This document shows, in pieces, positions 54,644 through 64,000 of a DNA stretch of 64,000 bases; the first letter of the stretch is position 1, and the number at the start of each line of letters is the position of its first letter. Made by a program: the position numbers and the translations under genes. Under the pieces are notes generated by a model. The model saw only the letters and a list, made by a program, of their open reading frames with translations. It made no database searches and was not told the origin of the DNA. Source of the stretch: Plotosus lineatus (Eukaryota > Chordata > Actinopteri > Siluriformes > Plotosidae). The stretch spans positions 56,630,125 through 56,694,124 of the forward strand of contig CM045731.1 of assembly GCA_024760905.1 (NCBI GenBank), read 5' to 3'.

Positions 54644-57626
54644 CTACACCACATCCATGAATCGTCTCTTTGGTTTTCCTCTAGGCCTTTTGCCTGGTAG
54701 TTCCAACCTCAACATCCTACTACCAATATACTCACTATCCCTCCTCTGTACACGTCCAAACCATCTCAATGTAGCCTCTCTGACAGCCTGCACACGCTTC
54801 TTCACCTCTTTTCCACACTCTCCATTGCTCTGGATTGTTGAGCCTAAGTACTTAAAATCCTCCACCGTCTTTATCTCTGCTCCTTGTAACCTGTTGGGTC
54901 CTTGGCATTCATACACATGTATTCTGTCTTACTGAGGCTTCATTCCCCTCCTATCCAGGGCATACCTCCACCTCTCTAGGATTTCCTGCACTTGTTCTCT
55001 GCTCTCACTGCAGATCACAGTGGGCAGTGGTGGTCTAGTGGTATAGGGCGCTGGATTGCTGATCAAAGGTTTGGGGTTCGAGTCCCACTCTCCGCAAGGT
55101 TGTCACTGTCCCCCCCAGTGCAGCTAACTGGGTTATCAAAGGCGGGCCATGTCTCTCACTGTCTATGGTGAGAGGCATGTAAAAGAACCATTGCTGACTT
55201 TCGTAAAGAGTAGGCTGCAAAGTCGTCAGCGTGTTTCTGTCCCTTGCTAAAAAGGGTAATGACAGGAAGGACATCCGACGTAAAAACCTCTGCCAAATCA
55301 AATGTGCGAATCAGACGATTCGCTGTGGCGACTCCGAGTAAAAGGGAAAAGCCGAAAGGAAGACAGACAGTTCTCTGCTCTCACTGCAGATTACAATGTC
55401 ATCTGCAAACATCATAGTCCATGGAGATTCTTGCCTAACCTCGTCTGTCAGCCTGTCCATCACCATAGCAAACAAGAAGGGGCTCAGAGCTGACCCTTGA
55501 TGCAATCCCACCTCCACCTTGAACTCTTCTGTCACACCTCACCACTGTCTTACATCTCTCATACATGTCCTGCACCACTCTAACATACTTCTCTGCCATT
55601 CCAGACTTTCTCATGCAACACCACAGTTCCTCTCTCGGCACCCTGTGCATATGCTTTCTCCAGATCCACAAAGGCGCAATGCAGCTCCTTCTGACCTTCT
55701 CTGTAATTCTCTATTAACATCCTCAAGGCAAACACTGCATCTGTGGTGCTCTTTCCTGGCATGAAACCAAAATGTTGTTCACAAATGCGGACCTCTGCCC
55801 TTAGTCTTGCTTTCACTATTCTTTCCCATAACTTCATCGTATGGCTCATCAACTTTGTCCCTCTGTAGTGTAGTTGCCACAACTCTGCACATCTCCCTTG
55901 TTCTTAAAAATGGGTACCAGCACACTTTTCCTCCATTCCTCTGGCATCCTCTCACTCTCTAAGTCCTTGTTGTATGTTCTTGTCAGGAAATCTACTGCTA
56001 CCTCTCCATGACACTTCCATACCTCCACCGGTATGTCATCAGGGCCAACTGCCTTTCCATTCTTCATCCTCTTCAATGCCCTCCTCACTTCACCCTTACT
56101 AATCTTTGTTACTTCCTGTTCCTCAACAGTCACCTCTTCTACTCTTTTTTCTCTCTCATTTTCCTCATTCATCAGCTCTTCAAAGTACTCTTTCCATCTT
56201 CCCAGCACACTTCTGTCATCAGTCAATACGTTTCCCTCTCTGTCCTTAATGACTCTAACTTGCTGCACATCCTTCCCATCTCTATTTCTCTGCTGTGCCG
56301 ACCTGTATAAATCATTTTCTCCCTCTTTACTTTCCAACCAAGCATACAAGTCATCATACGCCCTCTGTTTGGCCTTTGACACCGCTACCTTCGCCTTATG
56401 CTGTGTCTCCCTGTACTCCTGTTTACTCTCTTCGGTCCTCTCAATGTCCCACAAGTCTCCTTATCTCCTCTCCTTCCAGATGACACACCAAGTATTCTCC
56501 TACCTGTGTCCCTGATCACATTAGCTGTATTTGTCCAGTCATCTGGAAGCACTTCCTGACCACTCAAAGCCTGTTTCAACTCCTCCTTGAAGACAACACA
56601 ACACTCCTCGTTTTTCAGCTTCCACCACTTTGTCTTCTGCTCTGCCTTTGGCTTCTTCACCTCACCTCACCGTCATCCTGCACACCACCATCCTATGCTG
56701 TTTGGCAACACTCTCACCCGCGACTACTTTGCAGTCACTGACTTCCTTCAAATTACATTGCTTGCACAAGATGTAGTCTACCTGTGTGCTCCTACCTCCG
56801 CTTTTATAAGTCACTCTATGCTACTCTCTCTTCTGGAAGAAAGTATTTACCACAACCATTTCCATCCTTTTTGCAAAATCTATCAACATCTGTCCTTCTG
56901 CATTCCTGTCCTGGATACCAAACCTGCCCATCACTTCCTTGTCCCCTCTGTTTCCTGCACCAACATGTCCATTGAAGTCTGCCCCAATGACTACTTTTTC
57001 ATCTTTGGGGTATTCTGCTTCACTTCATCTAACTCGCTCCAGAATCTCTCCTTCTCTTCTCGCTCACATCCTGCCTGTGGGGCATAAGCACTAACAACAT
57101 TGAACATCATGCCTTCAATTTCTAACTTGAGACTCATCAATCTGTCTGACACTCTTTTCACTTCTAGAACATTCCTGACAAACTCTTCCTTCAAGATGAC
57201 TCCTACTCCATTTCTCTTCCCATCCACACCATGAAAAAACAGCTTAAACCCTGCTCCTATGCTTCTAGCCTTGCTACCTTTCCACCTGGTCTCCTGAACA
57301 CACAGTATGTCCACCTTCCTCCTCTGCATCATGTCAGTCAGCTCTCTACCTTTTCCTGTCATAGTTCCAAAATTCAAAGTCCCTACTTTCAGTTCTAGAC
57401 TCCTGCCTTTCCTCTTCTCTCTCTGCCTACGGACACGCCTCCCGCGTCTACTTCTTCGACGTCTTCGACCAACAGTCGTCCAATTTCCACCAGCACCCTG
57501 TTGGTTGACAGCACTGATGGCAGTCGCTGTTAACCCAGGCCTCGATCGATCCGGTATGAATTTTCTTGATATGACTCGAATGTTTTTTTTTGGCATTTGT
57601 TTTACGCCGGATGCCCTTCCTGACAC
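54644..57626 (-). pseudogene. RTE-A ORF, fragmented
   Basis: The endonuclease half at 57626-56991 is open for 211 codons ('VGTLNFGTMTGKGRELTDMM', 'DILCVQETRWKGSKA', 'VVSAYAPQAG'). Linker and RT then appear in pieces: 56660-56385, 56454-55849 ('KAVGPDDIPVEVWKC', 'VLVPIFKNKGDVQSCGNY'), 55882-55580 ('FGFMPGKSTTDAVFALRM'), 55535-55370 ('GLHQGSALSPFLF', 'FADDIVICSES') and, beyond the SINE, 54916-54644 ('VEDFKYLGST', 'RRDSEYIGSRMLRLELPG'). Multiple frameshifts, two deletions and a SINE make it clearly dead and the most decayed of the long copies. Confidence 0.85.
55020..55370 (+). repeat. SINE-B1 inside RTE-A, 25-bp TSD
   Basis: Complete SINE-B1. LINE sequence at 54995-55019 is repeated at 55371-55395 with one mismatch (TTCTCTGCTCTCACTGCAGA begins both). 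The SINE lies antisense to the LINE. Confidence 0.95.
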
Positions 57627-57701
57627 AACCCTCTGGATTTATCCGGGCTTGGGACCGGTGTGAGAGAGAGACACTGGCTTGTGCCCCTCCCTCACAGCTG
57701 C

Positions 57702-57763
57702 ATTTATTTATTTATTATTATTATTGTTATTATTATTATTATTATTATTACTATTATTATTAT
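57702..57763. repeat. (ATTT)n/(ATT)n microsatellite
   Basis: ATTT then ATT units next to the LINE 5' end. Confidence 0.9.
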
Positions 57764-57808
57764 GTTCCCCAGATAGTAATTAACCCTAAGTAAAATTACC
57801 CTTGGAAT

Positions 57809-58159
57809 GTCTTCCTTTCGGCTTTTTCCCTTTTACTCGCGAGTCGCCACAGCAAATCATCTGATTCGCACATTTGATTTGGCAGAGGTTTTTACGTCGG
57901 ATGCCCTTCCTGTCACAACCCTTTTTAGCAAGGGACAGAAACACGCTGACGACTTTGCAGCCTACTCTTTACGAAAGTCAGCAATGGTTCTTTTACATGC
58001 CTCTCACCATAGACAGTGAGAGACATGGCCCGCCTTTGATAACCCAGTTAGTTGCACTGGGGGGGACAGTGACAACCTTGTGGAGAGTGGGACTCGAACC
58101 CCCAACCTTTTGGATCAGCGATCCAGCGCCCTATACCACTTGACCACCACTGCCCCTAA
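57809..58159 (-). repeat. SINE-B1 with perfect 17-bp TSD
   Basis: Reversed full-length SINE-B1 (TCTTCCTTTCGGCTTTTTCC to TTGACCACCACTGCCCC). AAAATTACCCTTGGAAT at 57792-57808 and 58160-58176. Confidence 0.95.
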
Positions 58160-58176
58160 AAAATTACCCTTGGAAT

Positions 58177-58798
58177 AAGATACTGTAATCTGAAATTTGG
58201 AACTTTAAGATTTTTAATACCAAATAACAAAATAATTAAACTATTTTATATTCACATGTATTTTTACTTAGAAATATTCATTAGTTGTGATAAACCCTTG
58301 TGATAAATCAGCTAAGCCTACATTATTATTCTATTATATTGTTGTTGTTGTTGTTATTTAACTGCACTGCACAAAACATCAAGAAGAAGAATTTGTTAAC
58401 CACCTGTATGTCGGAAACATTGATCCTGATGACACAGTAACTTTCAAGTGCTCTGTGGATCTCAGCTGTTTTTGCCTGTTTTGTTCATGCCCAGCTGTTT
58501 GTGGCTAAGATGCACAGTTGCCTCAGCCTTGCTTTCAGGTGTTTCTGTCGCTGTACTGATTATCATAAAGAGATAGGACTGATGTTAAACACAGCCAGGT
58601 GTCTGTTCAGGGATGAAACAAGAAACACTCTAATAGTCATACTTTATTTTTAATTTTTATTTTTAATGAACTAAAACTATACTGTAGGGGAAAATACAAA
58701 CCTGTAGGTATACGAGTAGATATAGGTATATATAAAATTATATGTATAGTACTAGGCATAAATAAAAACTATGTGTATAGATATTGTATACAGTAAAT
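58177..58798. other. No gene or repeat recognised
   Basis: AT-rich unassigned sequence. Confidence 0.4.
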
Positions 58799-59457
58799 CA
58801 GTGCTTCTCAATTACACTATTTTCTGTGGCGCCCCCTCTAGGAAAACATTTCACGAGCCCCCCACCCCCACCCACTACCACCACCACCACCGCTCCGCGA
58901 GTGACTATAAACACTTTAAGTATTATTTGTCTGTAAAATTGGTATTAGTACACCTCTGCATAACATTGTATCTTTATTAACAATTAAAACAGAAAAGAAA
59001 GAAATATTGTTCAACTTACAATAAAAAAAACTTCATTAACATTTTTAAATCTGTAACAGAAAAAGATTTAAAGTGCACAAATGTGCCTGAAATAAAAACA
59101 AATACACATCCTTATTTAAACTCTTACTTAAAGCTTACTTATGTCTTAATACCGCCGTCTCTCTCCACCTTTCTCTTCATTCCTGTTAGAAATTTTTTCG
59201 TGGTTTCTTGAGGGTTGTTTACTGCACTTCCTATTGTTTGCTCGTGTGAAAAACCACTCCACCATCGCGCGACAATGAGAGCGCCACTGTCAGCTACTGG
59301 AGTGGAGGTGCAATTACACTTAATTCTCGTACACTATTCCAAAAAAGCATGTTCCCCAGGGTCATGCGCACTCCCCCGCCCGAGCATCACATCGTGCCCC
59401 TCTGGCATCATACCGTGAACACCAAGGGGGCCATGCCCCACTATTTGAGAAGCACTG
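58799..59457. mobile_element. hAT-type MITE
   Basis: Ends CAGTGCTTCTCAATTACACT and, reverse-complemented, CAGTGCTTCTCAAATAGTGG. The next bases, TTTCTGTGGCGCCCCCTC and GGCATGGCCCCCTTGGTG, are also related. The flanking 8-mers CAGTAAAT and GTATAAAT match poorly. Parts of this family are the hAT relics at 20529-21810, 23575-23622 and 24598-24845. It has no transposase ORF. Confidence 0.75.
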
Positions 59458-59829
59458 GTATAAATTGAAGTATATGTCATAATTACAAACTATTTAACTT
59501 TAAGTTAAATTTATGTAAGCTTTTAGCAAAACTTTCAGTATAGCTAGAAATAGAAAATAAATTTACAGAAATAGTTCTGGGGCAAAACAAAATTATAGGT
59601 AGAGTAATATGTATAAAATAATGCTATAGCTATTATTATATGTATATAGTGCGTAGCACTTGTTGTGCCACTGTTGGAAAATGAACAATAGCAATAATAT
59701 AAAAAAAATGTGAATTTGTATAAGTTTGGTTAGTAAGTACAAGTCAGCTTAAACTTTATTTTGTTGTTGTAGTTAATTGTCTGTAAAATATATTTTCTTC
59801 TTTTTTCAGTTTTTTTATTAAATAATTAA
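59458..59829. other. No gene or repeat recognised
   Basis: AT-rich unassigned sequence. Confidence 0.4.
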
Positions 59830-59841
59830 GAAATGTTAGCT

Positions 59842-60191
59842 AGAGGGCAGTGCTGGCTTCGTGGTATGGTGCTGGATCACTGATCCCAAGGTTGGGGGTT
59901 CAAGCCCCACACTCTCCACAAGGTTGTCACTGCCCCCCGGTGCAGCTAACTGGGTTATTAAAGGCCGGCGATGTTTCTCACTGTCTGTGGTGAGAGGTTC
60001 ATGTAAAAGAACCATTGCGGACTTTTGTCAAGAGGAGCTGCATAGCTGTCAGCGTGTTTCTGCACTGTGATGGCCTGGCGAGCTGTCCATGGTGTCCTCT
60101 GCCCTCTCCCTGAGTTGGCTGAGATGGGCGCCAGCATCCCCACGACCCTAATTAGGATTAAGCGGTTCAGAAAATGAGTGAATGAATGAAT
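59842..60191 (+). repeat. SINE-B2 with perfect 12-bp TSD
   Basis: Head GAGGGCAGTGCTGGCTTCGTGG, B-box GGTTCAAGCCCC, tail GACCCTAATTAGGATTAAGC and (GAAT)n. GAAATGTTAGCT at 59830-59841 and 60192-60203. Confidence 0.9.
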
Positions 60192-60203
60192 GAAATGTTA
60201 GCT

Positions 60204-61290
60204 CGGAAAAGTTCTGTATGTTTTAAGACAGAATGACAATGATATCTGTGATTGTATAAAGCTCTGAGACTAACTCGTTTTGCATTTTTACAATCTGAAG
60301 CTATTTGTAGCTTTGAACCGAAACATGCTCATGCACAACGCAGCTGCTGAATGGCTTGTAATCACATGACCCTTCTTTCTTTCAGCTACTCTTGACTAAA
60401 CACTTGTGCATTACAGGATTTATGTTATTTTCTTTTAAACCTCTTTGTGGCAGCCAGGTCTCTTATCGCAACTGATCTTGCTCCCACGTCCCAGAAGTTC
60501 CTTTATAAATAACTGTTGGTGATTGTTGGCTCAATTACGTAATCAGCCGTGTATCTATATCTGTGTCTGTACACACCAAAATAAGAAATTCATTTACAGT
60601 CTCGCTTACCTGCCACTTTTCATATAAATCTGCTCCCTGCTTACTCACACACACAAACACAATGACTGAAATGTCCAACCTGTTACAATTTAATCCTGAA
60701 CCAGGGCACGGAATTAAGAAAAAATTTCCACCGGACAGGGGGGCAGGCAGAAGAAAAAATCTACAGGAATCCTAAGAATTTTACTGGACCCCACTTTTTT
60801 TGGAAAGATTAATTGTGTGATAATCTGTTTTTTTTTCATTCACTTGTTCACCTGTCTATATGTTTGGTGTACAAACGCTATTATGACTGAATAAGAAACA
60901 TACATGTAAACCGATTCTCTATCATATACAACTCTTTATTCATTATTCTGCTGATCAAATTCAAAACTCCGTGAACAAAGAATAACAATATAAACAAAAA
61001 GATGTTAAGCAAGAACTAGATTGAGTCTCTAGATCTCGAGTCTAGTTATGTTCTCAAAACTTAACACAGAAATCAATAACCTCAAGTAATTATCAAAGTT
61101 GTCTCAAGATAGCGTTCAACGTCATCAAATTATTTGAGATATTTTCCTTCAGTTTTAGCTTCTGTCCTGTTCTTTATCATCATCTGTATTTCTTCCTTTT
61201 CTTGTATCATCAACCTCACTCTCCACATAATCATCTAACTTACACTCCTCTCAACAATCATTACTACATTTCACTACATTATTATTATAC
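60204..61290. other. No gene or repeat recognised
   Basis: AT-rich unassigned sequence with a few T runs. Confidence 0.4.
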
Positions 61291-61640
61291 TCGCGGATTA
61301 GCGGCAAACCTGGAAGTTACTGCCACGTGATTCAAATCTAGCCAATGGCTGAGAGCTTTTGTTTCTCCCTCCTGCTATTTGGTTGCAGATGATGTGTACA
61401 CCGCTTTTTTTTCTCCTTCGCACACATGTCATCGACATGATTTCTTGAAATGTGAATTCATGTTTTTTAGTGTGTTTTTAATGATTATTTAAGCGCTATG
61501 ATGCCACTCAAGTGCCCTGCATCATCTCTAGCTTCTGGTAAGGAGCCTAAGTGCTTTATTTGTTCATAAATATTATCACAGTACAAAATTTAAAAATTTC
61601 ACTGAATCATTCCTTCATTTTACTACATTATTCCCCGTAA
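61291..61640. mobile_element. Pogo-type MITE fragment
   Basis: Shares CACGTGATTCAAATCTAGCC, CTCCCTCCTGCTATTTGGTTG and CGCTATGATGCCACTCAA blocks with 19040-19240, and CACAGTACAAAATTTAAAA with 20268. Neither terminal repeat is complete. Confidence 0.65.
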
Positions 61641-62266
61641 TTTTCCTCACAGCCGAAAAATGTCACACCAATGTAAACAAAACACGGATGATCTGTAACT
61701 ATAAGTGTTACTTGATCAAATTTATGAAGTGTCATATCTTAGGTGACAGTGAATTGTTCATTTTACTGAAAAGGCCTTCTGCCTGACATGAGACTGGTAT
61801 TGGGTTGGATTTTTCCGGACCTCCCACAAAAATGCTGGCAAATGCCAGTGGACCGGCACCTATTTCGTGCCCTGTGAACCCTCTGAAACCTTTTTACTAG
61901 ACGTCATTTTCTGTGTGTAGTTACTCAGTGTTGCACACGGTAATGCAACCCAAGGCGGGAATATGATCGGAACAGTCTCTCATCACGCAATGAGTTCCCA
62001 CTTGTCATATTTTCTCCTAGGACGCAGGATGCTATTTTGACCTGTCTGTTGCCAGTCTGCCACATCAAATATATCACATCCTGTTTGGATTATTTCTCCT
62101 GCAGGGCTTTAAACATGATCCGATGTTGAGAACTTTGAAAAAATCGCCATGGTTTTCCGTTTGCGGTGAGAACTTTCTTTTTGCATTGGATTTGCTAAGG
62201 TGATCAGATTTTATGAATGAAATTCTCCTCTGACATTTCTGACCATTCATTCTCGCTATTTTATCC
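61641..62266. other. No gene or repeat recognised
   Basis: Unassigned sequence. Confidence 0.4.
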
Positions 62267-62267
62267 A

Positions 62268-62405
62268 AATCAGATATCATTGGACTGTGGAAGGAAACTT
62301 GAGAACCCAGAGGAAAACCAGCGCAAACACAAGAAGATGCAACATCCAAAAAATAAATAAATAAAACTTTCTTGCTGAGAGGCGACAACACTAATCACTA
62401 CAGCA
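62268..62405 (-). repeat. SINE-A fragment
   Basis: Reversed 'GGACTGTGGAAGGAAACTTG', 'CAGAGGAAAACCAGCGCAAAC' and a decayed head. Bases 62406-62767 hold nothing recognisable. Confidence 0.55.
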
Positions 62406-62767
62406 ATGTTTACTGTTACAATGAACGCTGAACACGAATCAGGAACTTCTGGCTGATCAGATTTAAGAAGTGAGCAGATTAGGGAGATAATTATCTAAAA
62501 ATCTTTCAAAAGTTATTTTAGGGCGCAACCTCAGGTTTGGGATCGAATGGTTGACTGTTTGAATACATTTCCTGAACTGTCAGGAAATATGTGTGGGTGG
62601 GAATGGCGAGGAGCGACAGCTCTTCCCTATAATCTCATGGTAGACGTGTCCTAGAGCAGGGTACCTGACCCCCATATACGTACTGTATACAGAAAACTAT
62701 ATTCAATGCACAGACACAAGGCCAAGAATGTGCTACACATCGACCTACAGATATTATGACATCACCT

Positions 62768-62995
62768 CTGGGTAGGCATCGTGCCATCCCTTTATTCAGG
62801 TCAGGCCAGGTCAGGTATGAGGGCATGTGCCGGGACAGCACTTCGCTGCGTCCACCAGCCGCCTCCACTCATCCGGCCGTCTCCTGGCGATCGACCAGGC
62901 CTGCGCAGGGCCCATACCCCCTGGCAGGGCAGCCCTCAGCTGTGACAATCACGTCGTGCGCGGCCGTCCCCACAATAGGCTCCAGCCACTAGGAT
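62768..62995 (-). pseudogene. Probable LINE C-terminal fragment
   Basis: Unusually GC-rich for the area. On the minus strand one frame reads 'QAWSIARRRPDEWRRLVDAA' and 'KCCPGTCPH', resembling the 'A..R..WR..V.AA' end of fish RTE/Rex-type LINE proteins. No RT motif or 3' tail is present. Assignment is tentative. Confidence 0.4.
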
Positions 62996-63263
62996 CCTGC
63001 TTTATTCAGAGTCTTGGAACTGAGTGCAGTGTCCTTGGCTTCCTTCAGGGTCAGGGTGCTAAGAACCTCAATGACATGATTGATTTCACCTGTCATGAAG
63101 GTTTTACAGAAAGACATGCCAGTGATTGACTGGATATATTTGAGTCATACAATCCTTGCAGTTAAATGATTCACTAAGATTCATTCAGCAATTTATTTAC
63201 TTGTATGATTTCTTAAATGTTCAACTTGCTCACAACAAACAGTTCAACTGAAATGCTTGTGTA

Positions 63264-63268
<5 letters not shown>
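62996..63268. other. No gene or repeat recognised
   Basis: Unassigned sequence. Confidence 0.4.

Positions 63269-63326
<58 letters not shown>
63269..63326. repeat. (TA)n microsatellite
   Basis: About 58 bp of TA ending at the Tigger terminus, which begins with CAG after TA. Confidence 0.95.
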
Positions 63327-63329
<3 letters not shown>

Positions 63330-64000
63330 TGATACCTCAGCTCACGAACATAATTGGTTCCCAGAAAGTGTGTGTAAGGCGAAAAGTTCGTCTTCCGAAC
63401 ATTTATTTCCCATAAGAAACCATTAAAATGAGAATAATCCGTTCCCAGGTCCCCATAAAACATAATTTTCTACTAAATAAGCCTTAAAACTACACAAAAA
63501 TATACCTTATTTTATGTATAATAAATGTGCTATTGTATTGTAATTAAAGAAATAAACTGTACTGTATAATAAAGTCGTTTTATTTACCTTTGTGATGGTA
63601 GTTGATGGCTTGATGGAATGGAGTGGGAGGAGGAGGGAGGGAGGGACTTACTGTTTGGAAGGAGTGTTTGGAAACGCCTACTGTTTGGAAACACCCTTAG
63701 CCACACACGCACCCTTAATAGCTTCCTTGTTCTTAAGGATGGGAGCAATGGTAGACTTAGCGTACTGGTACTGGGACGCTGAGTCACACAAACGCACACC
63801 TCGTTCGTGTTTTTCAATGATCTCCGCTTGTGGTGGGGTCTTTTTCGGTCCCATAATAGCAAAAGTACACTCAATATGGTCCAAAATGTCTATCAAACAC
63901 AAACCACTTCCGCACTCAAAGAAAGGGGGTGACGAACTGTGACGCCATGAGCATGCGTCAGCTTCTCGTGGCCGCCACCGTGGCGCTGTTCGACCACGTG
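63327..64000 (-). mobile_element. Tigger-like element, copy 3, runs off the window
   Basis: Left terminus CAGTGATACCTCAGCTCACG, then GGTTCCCAGAAAGTGTGTG. Same terminal-repeat type as 18019 and 24058. The other end is not in the window. Confidence 0.7.
63678..63854 (-). pseudogene. Tigger/pogo transposase N-terminal fragment (copy 3)
   Basis: 58 codons from 'MGPKKTPPQAEIIEKHERGV' through 'STIAPILKNKEAIKGACV' to a stop. This is the pogo/CENP-B-type helix-turn-helix, of a different subfamily from copies 1 and 2. The catalytic core is missing between it and the terminal repeat at 63327. It is the third element in the window with only the DNA-binding end retained. Confidence 0.7.

Larger units (their letters stand above)
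54521..57701 (-). mobile_element. RTE-A LINE, full-length with deletions, holds a SINE
   Basis: 3' tail on the left (TTCTTCTTCTTCTTCTTGTC). The 5' end on the right (CTCACAGCTGCAT) is at the same consensus point as in the 28.5-31.7 kb copy. TTTATTTATTA-type sequence on both sides may be the TSD. Internal deletions: about 270 bp near 54783 and about 65 bp near 56453. SINE-B1 is inserted at 55020-55370. Confidence 0.85.

Overview
The window looks like intergenic or intronic DNA from a ray-finned (teleost) fish. The support is its repeat content: V-SINE/DANA-like tRNA-derived SINEs, RTE-clade non-LTR retrotransposons (one of them Rex3-like), Tigger/pogo, hAT and ISL2EU-like DNA transposons, and very many (CA)n, (GA)n, (TA)n and (ATT)n microsatellites. 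Order and species cannot be fixed from the sequence. No convincing host protein-coding gene, functional tRNA, rRNA or CRISPR array was found. All recognisable coding sequence is transposon-derived and broken. The only plausible host feature is a CpG-dense stretch at about 9.89-10.52 kb that could be a promoter.

Names used in the entries. SINE-A has a tRNA-like head of the form 'GTGGTTAGCAC..CCTCACAGCAAGAAGGTCC', with a tail ending 'GACCCTAATAGGATTAAGCGG'. SINE-B has a different head, 'GGGGCAGTGGTGGTCTAGTGG', and occurs with two tails: B1 ends 'GCTGTGGCGACTCC..AAAGCCGAAAGGAAGA', and B2 ends with the SINE-A tail. SINE-C is a third tRNA-like family. RTE-A is the main LINE (one ORF with endonuclease and reverse transcriptase, 3' end 'GCCGAAAGGAAAAGAAGAAG'). 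RTE-B is Rex3-like. RTE-C is a third LINE family seen only as fragments.

Layout. 0-8.3 kb: SINEs, a pogo-type MITE, a minisatellite and otherwise unrecognised DNA. 8.25-10.69 kb: a long inverted repeat enclosing a purine tract, microsatellites and the CpG-dense region. 10.7-18 kb: SINE field, several copies with clear target-site duplications (TSDs). 18.0-24.9 kb: nested DNA transposons. A Tigger-like element holds a SINE, a second pogo-type element and a hAT relic, and the hAT relic holds a ~1.04 kb TA-flanked element carrying the first exon of a YqaJ/SWIM-type protein. Next come a 120-bp near-perfect palindrome, a long-armed inverted-repeat element and a second Tigger copy. 24.9-31.7 kb: LINE cluster with a Rex3-like piece and a nearly intact full-length RTE-A. 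31.7-44 kb: LINE fragments, SINEs and a hAT element with a perfect 8-bp TSD. 44-58 kb: two long RTE-A copies, one carrying a SINE with a 25-bp TSD, plus a hAT with a zinc-finger exon and dense microsatellites. 58-64 kb: hAT MITE, SINE, pogo MITE, and a third Tigger copy running off the end.

The most informative biology is the relation between elements. The SINE-B1 body matches both the 5' region and the 3' end of RTE-A, which points to RTE-A as its mobilising partner. SINE heads and tails are exchanged between families. The nesting gives a relative order of insertion.
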